Part shown: one piece after another, positions 56,064 to 64,000 of the stretch | How positions within the stretch are numbered: position 1 is the stretch's first letter | How the letters are laid out: each line of letters begins with the position of its first letter | Source: Flavobacteriales bacterium 34_180_T64 | Lineage (GTDB): Bacteria > Bacteroidota > Bacteroidia > Flavobacteriales > Flavobacteriaceae | Assembly: GCA_002162765.1 (NCBI GenBank) | Contig: MAAR01000002.1 | Location: forward strand, 56,169 to 120,168 | DNA length: 64,000 nt | Direction: 5' to 3' | Made by a program: the position numbers and the translations under genes | The notes under the pieces: generated by a model | Seen by the model: the letters and a program-made list of their open reading frames with translations, nothing else | Told to the model about the DNA's origin: nothing | The model's database searches: none

Positions 56064-59000
56064 GTGAGACTTCTATTTGTTTTCATATGTCTTTATATGA
56101 ACACTATGTTATTTTCTCAATCTTACGTAGAAAATGATTCACTTAGTAATTATCCAGATAAACGAATTGCATTTAGCCATTTATCAATTGAAGATGGACT
56201 TTCACAAAATAGTGTTCTTAGCATGGCCCAAGACAGTATTGGTTATATGTGGTTTGTGACTCAAGATGGTTTAAATAGGTATGATGGTCGTTCTTTTAAA
56301 ACTTATAATAAACAGTTCGAAGATATTACAAGACCCAAATTTAGTCGGTTAGGAAAAATCTATATTGACAATCAAAATAAGTTATGGATAATTACCAATT
56401 CGGGTAAATTAGAATTGTATCAACCTAAAACTGATAGCTTTCTTTCCATTAAAAAATTTAAAGATGTAAGTACCATTTTTCAAGATAAATATTATAACAC
56501 CTATATAGGCACTTATGGCAATGGCCTTTTTAAAATTGACAAGGTAACTAAAGACACAACTCAGTTGTTTAAACCAAAAGATTTAAATAGAATAACTTAT
56601 GATTTCTATCAGCTTGATGATGACATAATTATTGCTACTTCTGGTACAATTTTAAAATTAAAACAAAATAACCAGTATCAAAGCTTAATTAAAAATGGTA
56701 ATAATGACATCCATTATAGCACAATCGAACAAACTCAAGACAGGACTCTTTGGTTTGGCAGTTATGGTTATGGCATTTATTATTTAAAGTCTGATGATAA
56801 TAAAGTTCATACACTTGAAAAAACGAAAAATTTTAATATTCCGAATGATCTAAACATTGAAGATCTTCTTGTTGACGCCAAAAACCGCCTATGGATTGCA
56901 AGCTATGGTAATGGTGCGTATTTACTAGATTTCAGCAATAACAAACTAACTAACTTTCAAGAAAACAAAACCGATCCTTTTGCAATACACTATAATGATA
57001 TGTTATCGCTTTATAAAGATAACACAGGTATAATTTGGTTGGGCAGTGATGGTGCTGGCGCAAGTTATTACGACCAGCATTTAATTAAATTCAATGTGTT
57101 AACGAATAAGCAAATGCCAAAAAACGTTAACATTGATGTTGTAAGAAGTATCTGCACAGATAACGAAGACAATTTGTGGATTGGGACATCTGGCAAAGGA
57201 TTGACTTTTATTAATAACAAAAAAAATATCTATAAAACAGTATCTACAAATAACTCTGATTTAGCAAGCAATAGAATTATTAGTTTATGCTACTCTGGAA
57301 ACGCATTGTGGATTGGGCATCAAGGATATGGATTAAATATTAAAGAACAATCGGGTGAATATAAATACTTCCCAGCCATCTCCAATTATACTATTTGGCG
57401 CATATATTCACAAACACCTAATCGTAGCTGGCTATGTACTGAAAATAAGGGTTTGATTTTATTTGATAAATCAGAAGGCATTATTGAAGTATATAATACT
57501 GGTAATTCAGCTTTAACCACTAACAACATTAAGACAATTGCACAGGGAAATTCTGATATCTTATGGCTTGGAACTGAGAACCATGGCGTGTTTAAGCTTA
57601 ATCAAAAAACAAAAATAATATCCAAATTAGAGTCCATAAACGAGCCACTGAAATCTCTACTTTATAAAGACAATATTTTATGGGTTGGCACATATGGCAA
57701 GGGTCTTTTGAAGTATAATACAAAAACTAAAAAATTAATAAATTACACTACTAAACACGGATTACCAAATAATGTAATCTATGGTATTTTAAGTGATAAT
57801 AATAATCTTTGGTTAAGTAGTAACATAGGATTGACTAGATTTAAGTTAACTCATGACACTGAAGAACCGATTATTGAAAATTATGACAATTATGATGGTT
57901 TGCAGGCTTTAGAATTTAACACAGGAGCATATTACAAAGCAACTAATGGCGTCCTGTATTTTGGAGGATTAGATGGTGTTAATTGGTTTAACCCAAGTCA
58001 AATTTCATTAAACATGGTTAAGCCTAAAACAATAATTTCTAAACTCGAAATATTCAGTAAGGACGAACCTTTAATTCAAAATAGCACCTATAAATATAAT
58101 CAGAATACCGTAACATTTACGTTTTCTAGTCTGCATTTCTCACAACCTGAGCGTAATTTATTTAAATATAAACTTGAAAATCATGACAACCAATGGCAAG
58201 AATCTGGTAATATCAACACAGCGCATTATACCAATTTACCACCAAATGATTATAATTTTAAAGTAATCTCCAGCAATTATGACGGCTTGTGGAATGAAAC
58301 ACCTGAGATTTACAGCTTTACAATTTTGAAGCCTTGGTACTTAACAATTTGGGCTAATCTTATTTATGGATTACTCTTATTATTTTCTATACTTTTCATT
58401 TATAAATATCTGAAATGGCGTTGGTACATGAAAATGCAATTATCATTTGAACATGAAGAAACTGAACGATTAAAAAAACTAGATAAATTTAAAACTAAAT
58501 TATATACTAACATCTCACATGAATTTAGAACACCATTAACTTTAATTTCTGGCCCTATCGAAAAACAACTTTCTAGAGCAAAACTTTCAGAAGAAGATAA
58601 AGAAGAACTAACACTCGTTAAACAAAATGCAAATCGATTGTTAAATCTGGTAAATCAAATGCTCGATCTATCAAAAATTGAATCAGGGAATTTAAAATTA
58701 AAAGTATCTGAAGGCAATCTTAGCATGCTTTTAAAACAATTGGCATTGGCATTTCAATATAAGGCAAGAGATAAACAGATTAAATTTTCCTATCAAATTG
58801 AGACTATAGAATCGGCTTGGTTCGATAAAGATGTCATTGAAAAGACCGTTTCAAATCTATTATCAAATGCCATTAAATACGCTCCTAAAAATGGGATTGT
58901 AACTTTTGATGCCGTGTCACAAGAAGGCCAATTAATTATAACCGTTATAAATAATGGAACTATTTTATCGAATACCGATTTACCTAAACTCTTTCAGAGA

Positions 59001-60020
59001 TTTTACCAGGCAAATAAAAAAAATGATGGCGCAGGTATCGGATTATCACTAGTTAAAGAATTGGCAATTTTATCGCATGGTAATATTATGGCTCATATTA
59101 TGAATGAAGACGATATACAATTTACCATAACGCTTCCAATTGAAAGATCTTATTATAACCAAACTGAAATTATTCATAAAAAACATAATAGTATTGAGCA
59201 AATTGTAGAATTAAATGAGACTGATTCTTTAAGTGAAATAGAAGGTTCAGCAGCAATAAAAAAGGACCTACCAGTATTACTAATTGTTGAAGATGATTCT
59301 GATATAAGGCAGTTTATTCGTTCAAATTTCAAATTACAATATAAAATCTTAGAAGCAACTAATGGTAAACAAGGAATTACTATAGCAATAAAAGACATTC
59401 CAGATATTATAATTAGTGATATTATGATGCCAATTGCTGATGGTATTGAACTCTGCAACACATTAAAGCATGACCAACGAACAAGTCATATTCCTATCAT
59501 TTTACTTACAGCAAAAGTTGGAGAGAAAAATGAAATAGCAGGTCTTAAAACTGGAGCAGATGATTACATAACTAAGCCTTTTACTATTGAAAAATTGAGA
59601 ATTAGAATTGAAAAATTGATTCAATTAAGACAACAATTACAAGAGCGCTATAGCCAATCTTTTAAATTTCAATCTAGAGAAATTGAAATATCATCCATCG
59701 AACATCAATTTTTAGTACGTCTTCAAGATGTTTTAGAAACACACATCACAGAACCAGATTTTAATGCCGAAACATTCAGTAAAAAAATGCTGATGAATAG
59801 AATGCAATTACATCGTAAATTAAAAGCATTAACAAAATTGACAACCAGCGAATTTTTACGTTCACATCGTTTAAAACTCGCCATGGAACTCTTAGAAAAA
59901 TCGGATGCTACTGTTTCAGAAATCGCTTACCAAGTTGGATTTAACACACCTTCATACTTCATTAAATCATTTAAAAAAGTCTATGGTTGTACGCCTAACG
60001 AGTACATCATTAATTTGTAA
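56064..60020 (+). CDS. Hybrid two-component system regulator (HTCS)
   Basis: A 1318-residue single-chain sensor and transcription factor starting at GTG 56064 (signal MRLLFVFICLYMNTMLFSQ). The periplasmic sensor is two seven-bladed Reg_prop propellers (about 35-690; repeats such as LWFGSYGYGIYYL, IWLGSDGAGASYY), then a Y_Y_Y domain (about 695-757). One membrane helix lies at about 762-786. The kinase has His819 in ISHEFRTPL and GAGIGLSLVK. A receiver follows with Asp1119 (ISDIMMP), then a C-terminal AraC-type helix-turn-helix (about 1215-1318). HTCS proteins usually control nearby glycan-use loci. Here the genes downstream encode S74 repeat proteins. Confidence 0.95.
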   Translation: MRLLFVFICLYMNTMLFSQSYVENDSLSNYPDKRIAFSHLSIEDGLSQNSVLSMAQDSIGYMWFVTQDGLNRYDGRSFKTYNKQFEDITRPKFSRLGKIYIDNQNKLWIITNSGKLELYQPKTDSFLSIKKFKDVSTIFQDKYYNTYIGTYGNGLFKIDKVTKDTTQLFKPKDLNRITYDFYQLDDDIIIATSGTILKLKQNNQYQSLIKNGNNDIHYSTIEQTQDRTLWFGSYGYGIYYLKSDDNKVHTLEKTKNFNIPNDLNIEDLLVDAKNRLWIASYGNGAYLLDFSNNKLTNFQENKTDPFAIHYNDMLSLYKDNTGIIWLGSDGAGASYYDQHLIKFNVLTNKQMPKNVNIDVVRSICTDNEDNLWIGTSGKGLTFINNKKNIYKTVSTNNSDLASNRIISLCYSGNALWIGHQGYGLNIKEQSGEYKYFPAISNYTIWRIYSQTPNRSWLCTENKGLILFDKSEGIIEVYNTGNSALTTNNIKTIAQGNSDILWLGTENHGVFKLNQKTKIISKLESINEPLKSLLYKDNILWVGTYGKGLLKYNTKTKKLINYTTKHGLPNNVIYGILSDNNNLWLSSNIGLTRFKLTHDTEEPIIENYDNYDGLQALEFNTGAYYKATNGVLYFGGLDGVNWFNPSQISLNMVKPKTIISKLEIFSKDEPLIQNSTYKYNQNTVTFTFSSLHFSQPERNLFKYKLENHDNQWQESGNINTAHYTNLPPNDYNFKVISSNYDGLWNETPEIYSFTILKPWYLTIWANLIYGLLLLFSILFIYKYLKWRWYMKMQLSFEHEETERLKKLDKFKTKLYTNISHEFRTPLTLISGPIEKQLSRAKLSEEDKEELTLVKQNANRLLNLVNQMLDLSKIESGNLKLKVSEGNLSMLLKQLALAFQYKARDKQIKFSYQIETIESAWFDKDVIEKTVSNLLSNAIKYAPKNGIVTFDAVSQEGQLIITVINNGTILSNTDLPKLFQRFYQANKKNDGAGIGLSLVKELAILSHGNIMAHIMNEDDIQFTITLPIERSYYNQTEIIHKKHNSIEQIVELNETDSLSEIEGSAAIKKDLPVLLIVEDDSDIRQFIRSNFKLQYKILEATNGKQGITIAIKDIPDIIISDIMMPIADGIELCNTLKHDQRTSHIPIILLTAKVGEKNEIAGLKTGADDYITKPFTIEKLRIRIEKLIQLRQQLQERYSQSFKFQSREIEISSIEHQFLVRLQDVLETHITEPDFNAETFSKKMLMNRMQLHRKLKALTKLTTSEFLRSHRLKLAMELLEKSDATVSEIAYQVGFNTPSYFIKSFKKVYGCTPNEYIINL

Positions 60021-60090
60021 ATAAAAACAAAGTGTTACATATCTTCCATGCTTTGTTACAATAGAAATACCATTAGTTAGCATACTACAA

Positions 60091-60098
60091 TAAATTTG
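60091..60098 (+). promoter_or_regulatory. Bacteroidota-type -7 element for the S74 repeat gene
   Basis: TAAATTTG is a full TAnnTTTG match ending 20 bases before the ATG at 60119. No TTTG is found at the -33 distance. Confidence 0.45.
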
Positions 60099-60118
60099 TT
60101 GCAAAGCAGATCATTAAA

Positions 60119-63100
60119 ATGCAAATTATGGAAGCAATAAATATTCTCTATTGGAGAACTGGTCGAATGGCTAAAGGTATTATTATCATAATTCTATTAA
60201 TCCTTGTCACGCATAATGTTTCAGCCCAACAAGGCATCAACTACAAAGCCCTAATAAAAGATGGTAGTGGCAATGTAGTAGCGAGCCAAAGCATTACGGT
60301 TCAGTTTCAGATATTACAAGGGGCTGGTATGACCAATGTCTATCAGGAAACCCACTCACCCTCTACCGATGCCAATGGTATTGTGATTGTTAATATTGGT
60401 GAGGGCACAACCACTGATGATTATACCATTATAGATTGGGGTAGTGATGACCATTTCTTAAATGTACAAATAAACACAGGTGGCGGATTAACCGATATGG
60501 GTACTACACAGTTTATGGCAGTACCTTATGCTTTAAATGCTGCTAATGCAGCCTCTAAAATAGATGATTTAAATGATGGGAAATCTGATAGTGATGGAAC
60601 GGAAAATGGTTCATCTTTATTTCTTGGAATAGATGCAGGTTTAAATGATGACAGCTCAGACAATAAAAATGTTGGTGTTGGATTTGAAGTCCTAAAAAAC
60701 AATACAACAGGAATGAACAATAGTGCTGTTGGGTGGCAAGCCATGACTACAAATACCACAGGATATAATAATATGGCCATTGGTTTTCAGGCACTATTAA
60801 GTAACACTACAGGATATAGTAATACGGCTTCTGGAATGTCGGCACTTAAAAACAACACTACCGCTTCAAGAAATACTGCCTTTGGATCTTCCGCCTTATT
60901 TAACAATACAACAGGCGGATCCAACACTGCTATTGGCTTTTCAGCACTTTTCAATAATTCGACGGGGATCTTTAATACGGCAATTGGACGTTCGGCTCTT
61001 AATTTTAATACATCTGGAAATCATAATACCGCTACAGGCTATCAGTCCTTATTGAATAATACAATCGGGATTTATAATACTGCTAATGGATCAGCTTCAC
61101 TTTTAAGCAATACCTCAGGAAATAATAATACAGCTCAAGGTTATAGATCACTTTTATTTAACAGTACCGGAAATGACAACTCGGCAATCGGTTACCAAGC
61201 ACTTTACAGCAATACTACTGGAGCCAATAATACAGCTAATGGTAGTCAAGCACTTTATGGTAATACTATAGGAACCAATAATTCGGCAACTGGAATTTTA
61301 GCACTTTACAGTAACACCATAGGGAACAACAATACGGCAACAGGTTCTGCCGCTCTTTTAAGTAATACTGAAGGATTAAATAACACGGCTAATGGAAAAA
61401 GTACACTTTATAGTAACACCATAGGAAGCAACAATACTGCTAGTGGTTATAATGCACTTTTTAATAATATTGAAGGATTCGATAATACCGCAAATGGATA
61501 TCAAGCACTTTACAATAATACATATGGAACAAGGAATACAGCTAATGGCGTTGAAGCTTTGTATAGTAACACAACATCAAGTCATAATACAGCCATGGGT
61601 TATCAATCGCTTTATTTTAATACTGGATCGGGTAACACAGCTACGGGTTATCAAGTGCTTTATAATAATACAACTGGGGGCTCTAACACTTCAAGCGGTA
61701 AATTTTCACTGTATAGCAATACTGAAGGAAGCTTTAACACCGCAACCGGATATTATGCACTTAATAGTAACACTACAGGAGATAATAATACCGCAAATGG
61801 ATATTATGCTCTACGGCTAAACACGACAGGAAAAAATAATACTGCAACTGGATTCGAAGCGCTTTTTAGCAACACAACTGGCCCTTATAATACCGCAAAT
61901 GGATATAAATCACTACGAAATAATACTTACGGAGATTTTAATACAGCATTAGGTTATTTATCACTTTTCAACAACACCACAGGGCATGAAAACACAGCCA
62001 ATGGAGCTTATACGCTTTGGAAAAATATAGATGGGGTAAGAAATACGGCCAATGGTTATGGAGCACTTACCTACAATATTACAGGAGATAATAATACCGC
62101 AAATGGATATTATGCTCTTTATTCTAATACTTCAGGAGAGCAAAATACTGCTACTGGATCTTTTGCACTAAATAGCAACACCATTGGAATAAGAAATACG
62201 GCTACTGGTTATGGATCACTTCATGATAATATTTCAGGAAATTATAATCAAGCAAATGGTTATGAAGCCTTACATGAAAACACTACAGGGCTTGAAAACA
62301 CAGCAAACGGATACCAAGTGCTTTACTATAACACTACAGGGAGAGGTAATACGGCAAGTGGTTTTGGAGCGCTATTAAGTAGTACTACTGGAGACTATAA
62401 TGCAGCTTACGGTTACCAGGCTCTTTTTAACAATACGAATGGGTTTTCTAACACAGCTAATGGAAGCTATGCGCTTTTCAACAACAGTGTAGGAGATCAA
62501 AATACTGCAAATGGCTATAAAGCGCTTTACAGTAGTAATAGTAGTAATAGAAACACAGCCATTGGCTATTATGCACTTTATAGCACAACTACTGGGTATT
62601 ATAACACAGCAACAGGTTATAATGCGCTTAAAAATAATATCGATGGCTACGAAAATGTTGCAACGGGTTATCAAGCTCTTCACAATAATACATCTGGCTA
62701 TTGGAATACTGCCAATGGATTTAAAGCACTTGACAATAATACTTCAGGAAGTTTTAACACTGCCAATGGTAAAGATGCACTTGGTCTTAATACTACAGGA
62801 GTACATAACACCGCAAGTGGTTATACAGCTCTAGTGAGCAATACCACAGGTAATTTGAATACTGCAAATGGTGTTAGTGCACTTGGGAATATCACAACAG
62901 GGAGCAATAATATAGGAATAGGATATACAGCTCAAGTTCCAAATAGCACTGGAGATAATCAAGTTCGCATTGGAAATACAAATATTACATATGCAGGCGT
63001 ACAAGTGGCTTGGGATGTTACTTCCGACAAAAGGTGGAAAGACAATATAAGAGAACTCCCATATGGTCTTGATGTTTTAAAACAGTTAAAACCCGTTGAT

Positions 63101-63400
63101 TATGTGCGAAAAAACAATGAACATAAAACTCGTGAAATGGGGTTTATTGCTCAAGATGTAGAAGCTCTTTTAACCAAAATAGGCTATAAAGATCAAGGTC
63201 TTTTGCATAAAGATGATAAAGGATATATGAGTCTCCGTTACAACGATTTTATAGCATTATTAACTAAAGCAATACAGGAGCAACAGGAAATTATAGATAG
63301 TCAAGAATCTGAGATAAAATCTTTAACTGCAGAACAGCAATCTACAAATAATCGTCTTATTAAAATTGAAGCATTACTACTTAATACAGCAGGAAAATGA
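60119..63400 (+). CDS. Secreted 17-residue-repeat protein with S74 self-cleaving C-terminus
   Basis: A 1093-residue protein. The start at 60119 follows a TTAAAATG context; ATG 60167 (MAKGIIIIILLILV) would give the same signal peptide, which ends SAQQG. An N-terminal beta domain (about 40-180) has QQGINYKALIKDGSG and FMAVPYALNA. Forty-five tandem repeats of 17 residues occupy 183-946, pattern NTAxGxxALxxNTTGxx. The C-terminus (about 947-1093) is a peptidase S74 domain: TSDKRWKDNI holds the Ser and Lys of self-cleavage, followed by MGFIAQDVEALL, then a coiled coil. No T9SS tail was found. It probably forms a trimeric surface fibre. Confidence 0.88.
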   Translation: MQIMEAINILYWRTGRMAKGIIIIILLILVTHNVSAQQGINYKALIKDGSGNVVASQSITVQFQILQGAGMTNVYQETHSPSTDANGIVIVNIGEGTTTDDYTIIDWGSDDHFLNVQINTGGGLTDMGTTQFMAVPYALNAANAASKIDDLNDGKSDSDGTENGSSLFLGIDAGLNDDSSDNKNVGVGFEVLKNNTTGMNNSAVGWQAMTTNTTGYNNMAIGFQALLSNTTGYSNTASGMSALKNNTTASRNTAFGSSALFNNTTGGSNTAIGFSALFNNSTGIFNTAIGRSALNFNTSGNHNTATGYQSLLNNTIGIYNTANGSASLLSNTSGNNNTAQGYRSLLFNSTGNDNSAIGYQALYSNTTGANNTANGSQALYGNTIGTNNSATGILALYSNTIGNNNTATGSAALLSNTEGLNNTANGKSTLYSNTIGSNNTASGYNALFNNIEGFDNTANGYQALYNNTYGTRNTANGVEALYSNTTSSHNTAMGYQSLYFNTGSGNTATGYQVLYNNTTGGSNTSSGKFSLYSNTEGSFNTATGYYALNSNTTGDNNTANGYYALRLNTTGKNNTATGFEALFSNTTGPYNTANGYKSLRNNTYGDFNTALGYLSLFNNTTGHENTANGAYTLWKNIDGVRNTANGYGALTYNITGDNNTANGYYALYSNTSGEQNTATGSFALNSNTIGIRNTATGYGSLHDNISGNYNQANGYEALHENTTGLENTANGYQVLYYNTTGRGNTASGFGALLSSTTGDYNAAYGYQALFNNTNGFSNTANGSYALFNNSVGDQNTANGYKALYSSNSSNRNTAIGYYALYSTTTGYYNTATGYNALKNNIDGYENVATGYQALHNNTSGYWNTANGFKALDNNTSGSFNTANGKDALGLNTTGVHNTASGYTALVSNTTGNLNTANGVSALGNITTGSNNIGIGYTAQVPNSTGDNQVRIGNTNITYAGVQVAWDVTSDKRWKDNIRELPYGLDVLKQLKPVDYVRKNNEHKTREMGFIAQDVEALLTKIGYKDQGLLHKDDKGYMSLRYNDFIALLTKAIQEQQEIIDSQESEIKSLTAEQQSTNNRLIKIEALLLNTAGK
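60665..62956 (+). repeat. 45 tandem 51-base (17-residue) repeats in the S74 gene
   Basis: Units of 17 codons run without spacers from KNVGVGFEVLK to the unit ending NSTGD. The consensus is N-T-A-x-G-x-x-A-L-x-x-N-T-T-G-x-x. All units have 17 residues except the eighteenth of the regular series (HNTAMGYQSLYFNTGS), which lacks one. The DNA is diverged between units, so the repeat is not a short perfect satellite. The next gene begins with related units at 63905. Confidence 0.95.
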
Positions 63401-64000
63401 ACATACTAAAACACATCGCAACCACACTAGTCATGTTGCTAGCAATTAGCATCACAGCCCAACAAGGCATCAATTACAAAGCACTAATAAAAGATGGCAG
63501 TGGCAATGTAATAGCGAGCCAAAGCATAGATGTTAGGTTTACTATTATTGCAGATACAGGACCTACCAATGTATACACCGAAACACATACAGGAACAACA
63601 ACAGATGCCAATGGTATTATCATACTTATTATAGGAGATGGCACAACAACAGATGTCTTTACAGATATTGCATGGGGAAGTGACATACACTCCTTAAAAT
63701 TAGAGATAGATATAGAACAAGACGCCTCTTTTGTAGATATGGGCACAACTCAGTTTATGGCGGTACCTTATGCTTTAAATGCTGCCAATGCTGCCTCTAA
63801 TATAGACGGCTTAATTGATGGCAAATCTGATGCTAATGGCTCTTCATTATTTCTTGGAATTGATGCGGGCTTAAACGATGATGGAACAAATAATGGAAAT
63901 GTAGGTGTAGGCTTTAAGGCACTTTATAATAATACTATTGGCGATGCAAATACAGCAAATGGACGTCAAGCACTTTATTCTAATATAGATGGATATTGGA
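63397..64000 (+). CDS. Second S74-type repeat protein, N-terminal part (runs off window)
   Basis: An ATG at 63397 overlaps the preceding TGA by 4 bases (ATGA). The visible 201 residues start with a signal peptide, MNILKHIATTLVMLLAISITA, then QQGINYKALIKDGSGNVIAS, almost the same as the previous protein. It continues DMGTTQFMAVPYALNAANAAS and LFLGIDAGLND, and reaches the first repeat units (VGVGFKALYNNTIGD, ANTANGRQALYSNIDG). The C-terminus is outside the window; an S74 domain is expected by analogy. It is almost certainly co-transcribed with the first copy. Confidence 0.9.
   Translation, partial: MNILKHIATTLVMLLAISITAQQGINYKALIKDGSGNVIASQSIDVRFTIIADTGPTNVYTETHTGTTTDANGIIILIIGDGTTTDVFTDIAWGSDIHSLKLEIDIEQDASFVDMGTTQFMAVPYALNAANAASNIDGLIDGKSDANGSSLFLGIDAGLNDDGTNNGNVGVGFKALYNNTIGDANTANGRQALYSNIDGYW

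Noticed and set aside
61443..61820. Open frame of 125 residues inside the repeat gene, plus similar ones at 62375-62683 and 62511-62834
   Set aside because: They arise because a 51-base period keeps alternative frames open. Their translations are low-complexity shadows of the repeats with no signal or context.
60665..62956. Regular repeats that could be mistaken for a CRISPR array
   Set aside because: Units are contiguous, diverged and in one continuous reading frame with no spacers; no cas genes are present.

Overview
The window is AT-rich bacterial chromosome and almost certainly comes from a member of the Flavobacteriaceae (phylum Bacteroidota), probably marine. The evidence is direct: several secreted proteins end in type IX secretion (T9SS) sorting domains, the RNA polymerase omega subunit is the Bacteroidota form, there is a giant one-protein hybrid two-component regulator (HTCS), FabI and GAPDH are the Bacteroidota variants, and many genes are preceded by the Bacteroidota -7 promoter motif TAnnTTTG instead of strong Shine-Dalgarno sites. 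The genus cannot be fixed from the sequence alone. No rRNA, tRNA, CRISPR array, prophage or insertion sequence was recognised.

Layout. 1-128: end of a cold-shock protein. 198-5108 (minus): glycosyltransferase, YbbR-like protein and coaE in a tightly packed run, followed by an RprX/RprY-like sensor kinase and response regulator. 5183-12696 (minus): four large T9SS-secreted proteins, the last two a tandem pair of FG-GAP/ASPIC-UnbV paralogues. 12910-20267 (minus): a housekeeping block of fabI, recN, a DUF4835 protein, coaBC, rpoZ, bamD, dapA and a DUF6913 protein. 20338-24034: a 5'-nucleotidase split over two genes and three small membrane-protein genes. 24127-26121 (minus): ligA. 26182-32814 (plus): lipoprotein GH20 hexosaminidase, CutC, a PNGase F-like protein and a GH2 beta-mannosidase, which together look like an N-glycan dismantling set. 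32804-38151: prmC, acetyltransferase, ribD, HAD phosphatase, EamA transporter, YigZ and a thioesterase. 38343-42423 (plus): dnaA, a low-molecular-weight phosphatase, a secreted sugar dehydrogenase-like protein and an RsmI-like methyltransferase. 42425-46448 (minus): a cell-wall set (lysozyme-like protein, DUF2279 protein, mltG, acetyltransferase, dapF). 46596-51741 (plus): HtrA-type protease, extended GAPDH, a coiled-coil membrane protein, trmD and rplS.

The 860-base gap 51742-52601 holds no ordinary gene. It shows a run of consecutive hairpins, a purine-rich body with imperfect internal repeats, and a strong intrinsic terminator, so it is my best candidate for an undescribed structured RNA. 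It is followed by monomeric isocitrate dehydrogenase, murQ and a small membrane protein. The right end carries a 1318-residue HTCS sensor-regulator, and directly downstream a 1093-residue secreted protein built from 45 tandem 17-residue repeats with a self-cleaving S74 (endosialidase chaperone-type) C-terminus. A second copy of that gene starts by a 4-base overlap and runs off the window.

The most interesting items are the candidate RNA downstream of rplS, the tandem 17-residue repeat/S74 gene pair next to the HTCS, the compact N-glycan cluster containing CutC and a PNGase F relative with a conservative active-site change, and the recently duplicated FG-GAP gene pair.
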